A stretch of 64,000 bases of DNA, taken from Cinnamomum chago. Taxonomy: Eukaryota; Streptophyta; Magnoliopsida; Laurales; Lauraceae. A program made the translations under genes and the position numbers. Shown in pieces: positions 34,017 through 45,831 of the stretch; position 1 is the first letter of the stretch; every line of letters starts with the position of its first letter. The notes under the pieces are model-generated. The model did not search any database, had not been told where the DNA came from, and was given only the letters and a program-made list of their open reading frames with translations. The stretch spans positions 41,923,001-41,987,000 of the forward strand of contig CP142451.1 of NCBI GenBank assembly GCA_038049695.1, in the 5' to 3' direction.

Positions 34017-37000
34017 TGTCGCGACCCCGGACCGGGCCCCCACGAAGGAACCGATCCGGGATCGGGACTAAATGATGATCCACATACATCCGTTAGAATG
34101 ATAACATACATTTATTTAATTTCCCACAGGTGTTCGCGGTGAGGATATCACAACCATCAATGAATATTTCTTTTAAGTGCGGAAGCATGTAGCAAATCAA
34201 ATAGTCAGACTATCTCTAGTCGTGGAAGCATTAACATCAGGTATAAATACTGTATCAGAATGAGCAATGATCTATAGCATGTTTCCCAAAAGTAAGTTAA
34301 AGTTTAACAAAAGATCATTTAGTTACATTCCCAAAATTAGAGGCCAACAAAGGCCAATATAGACAAAACAATAACCCAATGAATGGTTAAATAGTTTCCT
34401 CAAAATGTACGCCTCTCGTAGCAACCCGATGTCTACATGACATCGTCAGCACGCCACTCGACTAGAGGTTGCGGCTCACCTATCGCCTCCTCCGGCTCCT
34501 CCTCAAGGAAACCGGCAACGGGACCTGAGTACCAAAGCAAATGGGTCAGACACGACGGTCTGGCAAGAGAGTGAAAAGATACAACAACATATAATGAATG
34601 AAATATCTTGAAAAGCATATAAATCTGTTTAAGCAAGGACTCTCATAAAGTAGATAAATCATTTGCTAGAAAACAAGTAAACAAGATAAAACATATAAAG
34701 TATCCAAGGAAAACGGGAACTAACAAGATGGCAATCACATAAAGCTAAGTCCTCTGTCACTAAAGTGACAACAGTATAACGGGATGTTAATCTCAGTCAC
34801 ACAAGGTGAGGAGATTCAACGTAAATCATATATACAATATAAATATACGGGACGGGACCACGGTAGCAAATCGGGTATCGGGACGGGACCACGGTAATAA
34901 ACCGGGTATCGGGATCCAAACTACAGCTGGCGGAACGGGAGAGGGATCTCCAAGTCGGTGGATCAAACCGACAAGGTATCCAAGCTTAGTGATGCCGACT
35001 CATAGGTTAAATCACAAATCGAGACATATGAAAAATACATCAAGTTCAAGTAAATAAATGAACGGGGCAAGAATACTCAAATGCATAACTTTCATTTCGT
35101 GCCGGGCAATACTCTTCGGGACAAGTCGATGTTACTAATGTAACTATCATGCTTTCGGGAAAACAACTCATGTAATGTAAATCTTGGAAATGAGGAAATA
35201 CAATGAACTAATAAAATTCCGGGAGAAATGATGATTTCAAGATTTGTTTAAGGTGAATAGGGGTCCCGTATGTCGATTGCAATGATAACTTGGTACTCCT
35301 TGAGTCTAAAGACATTCCGGGCTCCTTATACACTTTGAATTTTCCAAAACTTTGAATGACATCTTCGTGATATGGTTTCTTTCTCGGATGGCCTCATGCA
35401 ATGCCTAGTGAATCTCCTTCGATTGACAAAGCTCAGCGCTCGAGCGAACCGGAGAGTTCGCTCGAGCGAGGAGCTCTCCGAAACCGGGGGAATTTCGGTC
35501 AGCTGGCGGTTAGCCGCCGCTAGGATGGGCGGCTAGCCGCTGGCTAACCGCGCAGCTGACCGCGGCTGGGCTGCCAAAAATGCAGCTTACTGGAAAGCTA
35601 ACCGCCAAGGTACGGTTAGCTGGTGGTTAGCCGCCGATGGGTTCGGAGGTTAGCCGCTGGCTAACCGTGGAGCTGACCAAGTTTTCAGGTGGAGAAGTGT
35701 GCTCTCTGGAAAAGCAACCGTGACATTTTGGCTAGCTGGCGGTTAGCCACCAGGCACCAGGCGGCTAGCCGCCGGGTGACCGCAGGCTGACCGCCAGGTG
35801 CGGGAATCGCCCACTGTGTTCAGATTTAAGCCCTTTCTCCTCCTCAAAACCATTCTCCCCACTTCCACTTAATCCCTGTAATAAAATTGAGCTAAGAGCT
35901 CCTCCAATGCCTCTATCTACACTTCTCCAAAACCCCATTATGTGTTCACTCCATCCCTTCTTCCATATCAAGTCCAATACAAAGGAAGGAGGAAGGAAAC
36001 CATTTCACAAACATTCATTTAGGATATACCCAAAGACAATAAAGGCTAAACCAACATGTTTACAAAACATTAAATGAGGCTATCAAGATGCAAGAAGGGC
36101 ATTTATTTCAACCATAAACACATTAATGAAAGCATGAAAATCCATAAATGCTTCACCAAACCATTTAAAACTTAAAACACTTCATCATTCACTTGCCTCA
36201 AGTCCAAGCTAGTTGTACCAAGCCTCAAGTCACCTCTATAGCTCAAATCCAAGCTACAATCAAAAACCCCCAAAACAACCCTAAAATGGGTCACACAATG
36301 AATGAAAATGATTGAACTTCCAATAATGCAAACGTAGCTTCCCTAGGGCTAGAAGAACACTAATCTAGAAGATGGGAAGGATTACTCACTTGGATGACCT
36401 TCAAATGAAGAGAGCTAGCTCAAAGAAGATCTCAAGGCTGGGAGATTTCTCCAAAAATGGTATCAAGATGAAGCTCGCAAGTTGAGGAAGAGGATGGTGA
36501 GTTCCATTTAGATGTTAGTGCAAGATTGGTGAGGATTGGAGATGGAGAAGCAAGAAGAAGAAGAGTTACAAGGAAACCCTAGGCTCTCCTCTTGTGCTGG
36601 AACATGAAGAATGAAATGAATGAAGAATGGCTTCCCTTTGTTAACAAATGAGTTGGGTCCCACTACTAAAGGAGCTTGTTTGGCTGATATCATCTCTTAC
36701 GGGATCTCGGATGGATTCGACGAAGAAGGAAGAAATGATCGTCGAAATATCTAGTTTCTAAAAAGTATATATTTCGCGGGTTTCGGGAATATAAAGTTTG
36801 GGTACAGATTTGTGTGAAATGACTGTTTTGCCCTCAAGGCTATGAAATCGGGTTTCGGGGTCTCGAACGAGGACGGGATCAACATGAAAGTTGTAGAGCT
36901 TAACAATACCAATAAAACGGGATTAAAACCATGAATGCAAAAACCTCCGATAAAACCTCAACATATGCAATGACATGAAAAAGGAACCCCCAAGGGCCAT

Positions 37001-37149
37001 TCTAACACAAAGCAATCGAAACATACTAATTAGCCCAAACTAGAATCGAGGCTAATCCAACCCAACTTAGCCAAAATCACTAATCAAGCTTAGTACTAAC
37101 ACGCAACTTAATTAGCACTAATCGGGTTCACTCGGGTCGGGGTCTTACA
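34017..37149 (-). mobile_element. Solo LTR G (Tekay-like), inside H
   Basis: 3133 bp, TGTCGCGACCCC to GGGGTCTTACA in plus-strand reading, flanked by AATAT at 34012-34016 and 37150-37154. It has a perfect U3 inverted repeat (36717-36746) and donor-like GTGAGT (36384-36389), but the TATA position reads GTTAAC (near 36639), so its promoter has probably decayed. Its palindrome cluster combines two word types. Confidence 0.95.
35437..35815 (-). repeat. Mixed palindrome cluster in LTR G
   Basis: Starts with two GCTCGAGCGA words identical in setting to LTR E (35437-35472), then changes to GGCGGTTAGCCGCC, GGCGGCTAGCCGC and CAGCTGACCGC words like those in A and C. The two types meet near 35480-35510, so this copy looks like a composite. 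Confidence 0.78.
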
Positions 37150-38391
37150 AATATAAGTCGGGGTTTTGTATTATTATTATTATTTATTCCGCCGTAGTTG
37201 GTTTCTTCGTTTTCTATTTCGATTATGCTGCACACAACCATGAGTTAGCTGCCACTTCAGCTACGCCGCACGCCGCTGAGAGTGTGCCTTGTTTTTGTTA
37301 TGTATATGTACTATGCTATGTCACGGTCACACCACCGCAACCTTGACGGAGAATATAACACATGTAGTTGCCATTTTGGTAGGTTTTTATTGATAGTATA
37401 ATTGTTCATGAATTTGACTCCTATGCTTTTCAGTATCTGTTCATTCATGATTTGACTAGTTTTACTATCCTTCAAATTTTGTTACTTACTAGCATGTTTA
37501 TATTCACACTTTGTTGCAAAATATGTTATATTTTATTATTAATCACCTACCAGACTGTCGTGTCTGATATGTTACTTTTGGTGCTCTAGGAACAAGGATT
37601 GTTGCCTTGAGCTAGAACACGAGGAGCCGGCTGTAGAGCCATAGGTACCTAAGTTTTGTAGTGCTAGCAATGTCATTTAGATGTTGGGTTTACACCGGAG
37701 CTAGCATCACTTTTGGGAAAGTAGTTGTACTTGTATTGGTAGCCTTTTCTTTTGGGGTTGTAATTAACGTATTTTTATAATTATAACTTTAACTTATTTG
37801 GGAAATGAAACATCATGGTTAGTGTCATACTCTATATTATTCTCATTTATGTTTTTGTACCAGTTTGATGATGGGCCATGTCATGACAACTCTATGCTAA
37901 GCGGTTGAGTACGACATGGAATCTGATGGCCATGGACTCCAGGTCATACCACCATATAAGCTTCCATGAAATGTTGATGTTTGTGATGGAGTTTTCTCAT
38001 CCTCACACGTGCAGATCCTAGGGAGAACCATACTTATTTCTTTATTCATAAACTCACGCCCCGAGATCGGATAGCTGCAATAATCTAGTTTGAGGATGTG
38101 ATAGGAAGATTAAAAAAAAACCTCATAATACACTAACAACATGACATGTTAGGGGCATTGCAAGAAACAGAAGGACAAGTTTCGATCCTATATTAACTAG
38201 GGATGCCAATGGGTTTGGTATAAACAAGGACCCAACCCAACCCGCTTCTATTAGGGGCGGGTTTGGTAGTGTTTTTTTGGTGTGGGAAAAATTTAAGTTT
38301 TGTTGTCCTAACCCTCCCTGCCCCAAATATGTAATATATGTATACTTATTACTAAAGTGATAGAGAAAGCTCATGCGGTGTAGGTGGTTTT

Positions 38392-40126
38392 TGAAAGTCC
38401 TTGGGATCCTAACCCTAGAGGGGGGGGTGAATAGGGTGTGCTACAACTATGACTAATTTAGTCCAATTTTAGTTTCTTAACATAAACTAGTCACATGTGA
38501 TGATTAACCATACAATATGCGGAAGCTAATAAATGAATCACCACAAGCATATACCACAACACCAAGGATTATAGTGGTTCGGCCTCAATGCCTACATCCA
38601 CTACCGGCTTGTGATCCAATCACCCCACCGGATTTCCACTATTTATGCTTTTTACTAGGCTAAGCAATAACCCTTACAATGTTGTTTTTCTAGGCTAAAC
38701 AACAACCTCTCAATGTGCTTTTCTAGGCTAAGCAATAACCTTTACAAAATGCTTTTCTTAGGCTAAGCAATAACCTTACAAGATGCTTTTCTTAGGCTAA
38801 GCAATAACCTTACAAGAATATTTCTCTAAGAAGGTGTCTTCACAAAAGAACACTCCAAGAGATACAATTTAAGCACAATGGAATTGCCTCTTAAATAGGC
38901 TAATGTGAAAGTGAAATTCCAATTACAATCATACACTAAAACAAGTTAAAGTGTGTGCACATGTGTATGAAAGTTTCTACTTCAATCAATTTCTACAATG
39001 ACGCTCCTAAATGAATGCTTGATGCATTTTAAAATCAAAGCTTATAAAATGATGATTGAAGAGAAAACTAATCACATAAAAGATTCAAACAACTTTGAAG
39101 AAATGAAACAAACAAGTTGTATGAATGTTAAAGTCTAAGAACACATGTGATTAGGATAAGAGAGTTTGCAAACCAATCTAATTTACCAAAGATGATATTG
39201 AGTTTGCAACACAACTCTAGAAATCATGCATAAGTGAAAATACAAAGATTTAAGCATGCATGGATTTCATTTTAATGGAAATCAAAATAAAAGTAAAGAT
39301 CTACCTTTTTAAAACTCAAGCATTTGATTCCCAAATAGCCCTCTAGCCTTTCCAACTTCTTCCCCTTTCTTTGGCTCCAATATGGTCTCAAAGGTTCATG
39401 GTTCAAGCCTCAAAGAAGGTTGGAAATGAATGGACTTTATAGCCAAAAAGTGCCCAACGGCTAGTCCTCGGTCGACCTGCAAAGAGGCCTCGGTCGACCA
39501 TGAACACACAACAGATAAAAATCTGACCGTTGGAAATTCTGTTCAAAAACTGCACTAAAAAGTTGCAGTGGTCCCGGTCGACCGGCAAGCTTGGCCCGGT
39601 CAACCGGCGACACTGCCGGGCCACCCCCTTGGGACAAAAAATCCCAAATTTGCATAATTTGAAGGTTTCTCTTGGAGGGGATTTTTTGGCCACTAAACCA
39701 AGCTTGGTAACATGTTTTAAATCAAATGAAGATGTATAAAAACATGAAACACAAGGAGCCTAAAATGATTTGAAACTTTAAATCCAAAGGCTAGCTTGAT
39801 TTCTAAAAAACTCTTTTCAAATGAAAATGCATACAAAGATGATTCTGAAAGTGAAGAATGTATGCAAGGCACAAACCTAAATTCTAAATATGATTTCTCA
39901 AAAGTAGTGCACAAAGAATTAGGTTTTCAAAAGAGTTTGGAATCTAAAACCAATGCATCCAAGTTTAAAACCAAAACATGCATAAAACAAAACTTTTACA
40001 AAACTTAAAAGCAATGCATGTATAAAACCAGATTTCAAGGTTTTCTAAAACAATGCATGAGTGTAAATTCAAATGATGTGAATATGTTAATGCATCCATC
40101 AAATTGCAAATACAAAATCCCTAACA
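38392..40126 (-). repeat. Left LTR (3' LTR) of the gag-only array
   Basis: TGAAAGTCCTTGG to CCCTAACA in plus reading. It has five units of the TTGCTTAGCC minisatellite (38650-38820), one 33-bp unit fewer than the other two LTRs, and private bases such as ACTACCGGCTTG and GATCTACC. A palindrome cluster is at about 39465-39625 and TATA (CTATAAAGT, minus) at 39434-39442. Confidence 0.95.
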
Positions 40127-40140
40127 ATCTCCCCCTTTGC
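40127..40140 (-). other. Polypurine tract of the gag-only element (left copy)
   Basis: GCAAAGGGGGAGAT on the minus strand abuts the LTR start TGTTAGGG. An identical copy is at 45832-45845. Confidence 0.85.
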
Positions 40141-42546
40141 AATTTGATGGCAACTTACTTATCATTGAATTAACACAACAAGTCTTCAGCTCCCCCTAAG
40201 CTGGACAAGTCTTGAAATCTTCTTGGATGCTCCTCCTCTTAGCTTGGGCTCTTGGGCTCTCTTCTTCAATCTTCTTGATGCTTGGAGCTTGATCATTCTT
40301 CAAGCTTTCTTTTCATCTTCCTCTCTATGGCCAAGCATCTTCTTTAGCTCCAAGCTTTCTTTCTTCTATTTGCTCTCCCCCTTTGACCATGCCTCTCTCT
40401 CCCTTTGGCAAGGTATGCATTCTCTCCCCTTGTAGAAGATCATACACCACTCTCCTTAGGAAGCTTGGACATTCTCTTCACCTTTAGAGAACTTGAAAGC
40501 TCTCTCCCCTTTTGAAGAGTAGGAGATCTTTGAGTACTTGAACTCTCTCTCCCCCTTTGCCATTAAATTGCAAAAATACCTACACACATGAAATAAGGAA
40601 AATACCTTTAGTAGCACCTGTTAACAAAAGAAATCGAAAATGAAATACATAACAGGCTATCATGTATGGAAGTTATCTCTAAGGGCTCAATGGCAATCCA
40701 AGGGTCAATTTGATCAAAACTAATACTTCCTATGAAGGTTTACACTCCCCCTCAATCCATTCTCTTCTTTTGTCAAACTTTTGACAAGATATAACTATTT
40801 GGTTCAAGAAGTAGATGGTTCAACCAAATGAGGGTCAACTTCAAGGAAAGGATTAGATTCATTTAACTATAAAGCACATTATGATCAAATTACCAAAAGA
40901 AAGCAAGGTCTAATGGGAAAAGCAATCATGGATATCAATTGGAAAAACAAAGAATACCAATTGAGATTTAAGGATATGACTATTAAATCAATCACTCTAA
41001 AATGGATTTAAAAGTATGACTATTAGGAAAAATTCAAATTAGAGCTATCCATGAAGCAATGGGGTTTATTAATCGTAGCATCAAATAATCTAACTATGGA
41101 AAGCATATGCTATGAAGGTTTTGAAAATCATTTCATTCAATCAATAAATATGACTTATCATGTGCAAGATGAGTGAAATGAAATTCAAGCATGAAGTCAA
41201 CCTCAACTAATAACCAACCCATATTATGAACACATAAACATGGTGGTCATGAGATATACCTATATGAGCAAAAGAGGTGGCAACATGAACATTATGATGC
41301 TAATGGAATGTGACATGAAACAAATATATAACTATCAAGCTCAATCCAATGCACACAAGGTCTATCACATACACAAGAAATCAAATCAATCTTAAATTAT
41401 ACCAAATGAAACCAATTGAATTTGACAACATGTTAAAGAGCAAGGATGTGACAAACAAAAAATTCCAACAAGCATCATAAATGCATATTCATCACTTTTA
41501 AAGATATAACTAATAAGCATAGTGATGAACAAGGAAAATTGCAATGCAAAAGGATATGACTTGGTAATGCATGCAATTTCCAAAGTGACTAAATCATATG
41601 AATTCAACTACTAAGATATCCATCAACCATCATAAATGCAAGGAATGGATTTCAAAGAGTTTCATATGATTAAGATCACTACTTATGAAGTTGAAACATG
41701 TATAAGGATGACACCAAGAGAATCTACATGAATCAACATCATAACCATCCAAAAAGAAATGACTATAAGGCATAGAGGATGGATTTGGGTTCTAGTATGG
41801 TTTCTACAAAAATTACTAAGATCACAACCATACATGGAACCAATAGTCATTTGCATATAAAAAGAATGACTAAAAAAGCAAAGATGCAAACAACACACAT
41901 CTCCATTTCTAAGATAATGAAACCAAAAGAAAAGGAAATGAGAACATGGAACATGCTTAGATGATTATAACTAATGAGGTTATAGAGCATTTCCATTCAA
42001 CCAATCTTCAAATCATTTTGATAAACAAAATCCAACAATGAGCATAAAAAGAATGATTTTGAAGATCAATTTTCAACATTGTATTTTAAAAGATATAACT
42101 TAAATGAAACACATACAAGTTGATGTTTCAAAACAATGATTTTCCATATAAAAGTATAACTTAGAAATCCATGGAAAAACTTGAATTGATTCAAATCATT
42201 TGTTCACATAATCTTACTATGACATCTACACAAATGATTCAACAACAATTGATCATGAATAAATTAGCTATGAAAGCTTTTAAAAACACAATCAATTAAT
42301 CATGTAAAGAAATGCAATGCAAGACATATGTGTGCAAAAAGCAAATCAAACATGATGTAATTATAATCAAAAGATTTTGAAAACCATGATATGTAACAAG
42401 AATGGTGCATGAAAACAAAATCAAATGATCATAAATAAACATTGCATTTTAATAAATGTAACTAAGAAAGAACAAAATGCAAAGCAACATGACCAACAAA
42501 GTGATTTAACTTAAAAAGAATAGGTTGGTCAATGAGGTTCAAGGCC
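40141..42546 (-). other. Non-coding part of the gag-only element (left copy)
   Basis: About 2.4 kb between gag and the polypurine tract, where pol would be in an autonomous element. No RT, RNase H, protease or integrase motif was recognised in either direction. From about 40780 to 42480 a loose phrase close to A-GATATAACTA or GTATGACTA recurs about every 60-120 bp (for example 40787, 40974, 41023, 41508, 41563, 42101, 42161). The near-identical second copy is 45846-48251. Confidence 0.7.
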
Positions 42547-43962
42547 TTAAGGTTTGTCTAAGTAAACAACTTTTGGAATCCACCTAAGGTCTTGGGAGTG
42601 TTGAACTTTGAGGTCTATTTTGGACTTCTCACCAACTAAAGGAGATTTGACTTGATAAATTTTCAATTTAAACTTATCACCATGATATTTAGATTTAACT
42701 AAATTTAGCTTAGATTGGTGATTAGTCTTTTGATGTTGGTGAGTTTGTTTCTTTGGGGATTGATTCACTTTTCTTTTCTTCTTATTTTCTCCCTTTACTT
42801 GACTTTTGAATTTTAAATTTAACTTTGTTACTTTATTCAAAAGTTCTTTCATGGGTTGATATAAGGGAGATAGGTTGAGAAGCTTTTTGTTCATAGATTC
42901 TTTTAAGCTTGGTTTAACTTGTTTAAACTTTTTAGAATTTATCTTAGGAGACTCCATTTTAAATGATTTACCTTGTTTAGTCTTTTTGGAGTCTTCTTTG
43001 ATTTTTAGTGTCTTACCCTTCATAGATTTAGGTTTTACATTTTTGAGTTCAAAGATGGGTTTAGACACATGGCTTCTTTTCCTTAGTTTGCACTCAAACC
43101 AAAAATGCCCTTCAATGCCACAATAATTACATTTGGTTTTGGGCAAAGGAGAAAGAGTGCTAGAGAAAGAGGACTCACCTTTCACAAAAGTGTTGGTGAA
43201 TTTAGGGTCATGAGACATATTCCTATTAAATCCAAGACCCGTCCTATCTCCTTTAGATTTACCCAATCTAAATAATTTTTCAAACTTATCTTCTCCATGG
43301 GTAAATTTGCACTCATACTTTTGTTTATAGCTTTCAAGTTGAGTGACTTTGGTTATAAGGATTGAATTTTCATTTTTGACTTTTGAAAGTTCATTTTCAA
43401 TTTCCTTATATTTGCTTAGCTCTTCATTGGCAAGTTTTAATTCAAGTTTAAGTTCATTGATGGCATTAGATCCAAGTTCTTGAGTTTTTAACTTACTTTT
43501 AATCAATTTGGATTCTAAATCGTCAATGTCTTCATCTTGCCTTTTTATTTGATCTCTTAGATTTAAATTTTCCTTATTGACATTATCATAATCCATCTTT
43601 AATTCTTTTAGTTCATCTTGAATGTTAGATAGATTATTTAAAGAGATCATGAACTTAGATTCAACACAATTTATTACTTCTTCTTTCTCTCTAAGCTCAT
43701 CTTTAGAAGAGACTAATTCTTTGTTTAGTCTTTTAGAATCTTCTCTTAACTTTTTGTTTCTCTTTTCAGTCTTTAAGGATAATTCATATAATTCCTCAAA
43801 GGCTTGTTGAAGATCTTCTTGATTGTAAACATTTTCTTCCCCTTTTATGTCACATTGAGATTCATTAGTTTGAGAGTTTGAATCTCCAATAGAAGGAAGA
43901 ATGAGGGGTCTAGAAGAATCTACAAAGTCTAGCATAGTGGAGTCCATTCTAATGATTTTCAT
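42547..43962 (-). CDS. Gag-like protein, coiled coil plus zinc knuckle (left copy)
   Basis: 471 codons, intact. The ATG at 43962 lies about 90 bp after the primer site. Residues about 55-215 are a long charged heptad region (coiled coil), then FRLGKSKGDRTGLGFNRN (231-248), then a CCHC zinc knuckle with C278, C281, H286 and C291. The C-terminal third is very Lys-rich, suiting RNA binding. The wording before the knuckle resembles the C-terminal part of gag from large copia elements (SIRE/Tork-like, from memory). I cannot see a copia capsid (UBN2-type) domain, so this may be the nucleocapsid half of a gag whose capsid part is missing. It would bind its own RNA and borrow other proteins. The copy at 48252-49667 translates to the same protein. 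Confidence 0.8.
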   Translation of the reverse strand: MKIIRMDSTMLDFVDSSRPLILPSIGDSNSQTNESQCDIKGEENVYNQEDLQQAFEELYELSLKTEKRNKKLREDSKRLNKELVSSKDELREKEEVINCVESKFMISLNNLSNIQDELKELKMDYDNVNKENLNLRDQIKRQDEDIDDLESKLIKSKLKTQELGSNAINELKLELKLANEELSKYKEIENELSKVKNENSILITKVTQLESYKQKYECKFTHGEDKFEKLFRLGKSKGDRTGLGFNRNMSHDPKFTNTFVKGESSFSSTLSPLPKTKCNYCGIEGHFWFECKLRKRSHVSKPIFELKNVKPKSMKGKTLKIKEDSKKTKQGKSFKMESPKINSKKFKQVKPSLKESMNKKLLNLSPLYQPMKELLNKVTKLNLKFKSQVKGENKKKRKVNQSPKKQTHQHQKTNHQSKLNLVKSKYHGDKFKLKIYQVKSPLVGEKSKIDLKVQHSQDLRWIPKVVYLDKP

Positions 43963-44049
43963 GCAAGGACAACTCTAGGGCTTTTGACTCTAGGTTTTTA
44001 CACCTAATCAAGAGTTCCAAACACTTGATCCTAAAAGATAGAGCACGAG

Positions 44050-44061
44050 GCTCTGATACCA
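44050..44061 (-). other. Primer binding site (left internal copy)
   Basis: TGGTATCAGAGC on the minus strand, two bases from the middle LTR; exact match to the initiator tRNA-Met complement. The second copy is at 49755-49766. Confidence 0.9.
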
Positions 44062-44063
44062 AT

Positions 44064-45831
44064 TGAAAGTCCTTGGGATCCTAACCCTAGAGGGGGGGTG
44101 AATAGGGTGTGCTACAACTATGACTAATTTAGTCCAATTTTAGTTTCTTAACATAAACTAGTCACATGTGATGATTAACCATACAATATGCGGAAGCTAA
44201 TAAATGAATCACCACAAGCATACACCACAACACCAAGGATTATAGTGGTTCGGCCTCAATGCCTACATCCACTACAGGCTTGTGATCCAATCACCCCACC
44301 GGATTTCCACTATTTATGCTTTTTACTAGGCTAAGCAATAACCCTTACAATGTTGTTTTTCTAGGCTAAACAACAACCTCTCAATGTGCTTTTCTAGGCT
44401 AAGCAATAACCTTTACAAAATGCTTTTCTTAGGCTAAGCAATAACCTTACAAGATGCTTTTCTTAGGCTAAGCAATAACCTTACAAGATGCTTTTCTTAG
44501 GCTAAGCAATAACCTTACAAGAATATTTCTCTAAGAAGGTGTCTTCACAAAAGAACACTCCAAGAGATACAATTTAAGCACAATGGAATTGCCTCTTAAA
44601 TAGGCTAATGTGAAAGTGAAATTCCAATTACAATCATACACTAAAACAAGTTAAAGTGTGTGCACATGTGTATGAAAGTTTCTACTTCAATCAATTTCTA
44701 CAATGATGCTCCTAAATGAATGCTTGATGCATTTTAAAATCAAAGCTTATAAAATGATGATTGAAGAGAAAACTAATCACATAAAAGATTCAAACAACTT
44801 TGAAGAAATGAAACAAACAAGTTGTATGAATGTTAAAGTCTAAGAACACATGTGATTAGGATAAGAGAGTTTGCAAACCAATCTAATTTACCAAAGATAA
44901 TATTGAGTTTGCAACACAACTCTAGAAATCATGCATAAGTGAAAATACAAAGATTTAAGCATGCATGGATTTCATTTTAATGGAAATCAAAATAAAAGTA
45001 AAGATCTGCCTTTTTAAAACTCAAGCATTTGATTCCCAAATAGCCCTCTAGCCTTTCCAACTTCTTCCCCTTTCTTTGGCTCCAATATGGTCTCAAAGGT
45101 TCATGGTTCAAGCCTCAAAGAAGGTTGGAAATGAATGGACTTTATAGCCAAAAAGTGCCCAACGGCTAGTCCTCGGTCGACCTGCAAAGAGGCCTCGGTC
45201 GACCATGAACACACAACAGATAAAAATCTGACCGTTGGAAATTCTGTTCAAAAACTGCACTAAAAAGTTGCAGTGGTCCCGGTCGACCGGCAAGCTTGGC
45301 CCGGTCAACCGGCAACACTGCCGGGCCACCCCCTTGGGACAAAAAATCCCAAATTTGCATAATTTGAAGGTTTCTCTTGGAGGGGATTTTTTGGCCACTA
45401 AACCAAGCTTGGTAACATGTTTTAAATCAAATGAAGATGTATAAAAACATGAAACACAAGGAGCCTAAAATGATTTGAAACTTTAAATCCAAAGGCTAGC
45501 TTGATTTCTAAAAAACTCTTTTCAAATGAAAATGCATACAAAGATGATTCTGAAAGTGAAGAATGTATGCAAGGCACAAACCTAAATTCTAAATATGATT
45601 TCTCAAAAGTAGTGCACAAAGAATTAGGTTTTCAAAAGAGTTTGGAATCTAAAACCAATGCATCCAAGTTTAAAACCAAAACATGCATAAAACAAAACTT
45701 TTACAAAACTTAAAAGCAATGCATGTATAAAACCAGATTTCAAGGTTTTCTAAAACAATGCATGAGTGTAAATTCAAATGATGTGAATATGTTAATGCAT
45801 CCATCAAATTGCAAATACAAAATCCCTAACA
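44064..45831 (-). repeat. Middle LTR of the gag-only array, chimeric
   Basis: From 44064 to at least 45008 it carries the right LTR's variants (7-G run, CATACACCAC, ACTACAGGC, six minisatellite units, ATGCTCC, GATAATATT, GATCTGCC). From 45164 onward it carries the left LTR's variants (AACGGCTAG, GCAAAGAGG, CCGGTCAACC, TTTTTTGGCC, AAACATGC). One private change is seen (CGGCAACACTG near 45311). It serves as 5' LTR for the left unit and 3' LTR for the right unit. Confidence 0.93.

Larger units (their letters stand above)
22917..38103 (+). mobile_element. Old solo LTR H (Tekay-like) split by D and G
   Basis: Pieces 22917-24256, 32931-34016 and 37155-38103 sum to about 3.4 kb, the length of the other LTRs. 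Ends are TGTAGGACCC and GTGATA, flanked by GGAAG at 22912-22916 and 38104-38108. Alignable blocks confirm the family: the GACTGTCGTGTCTGAT and GAACACGAGGAGC segments (37550-37640) and the U5 end GTTGAGTACGACATGGAATC, which matches LTR F. It is the most diverged copy; the U3 inverted repeat and palindrome cluster are not recognisable. A TATA word CATATATAAG is at 23401. Confidence 0.87.
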
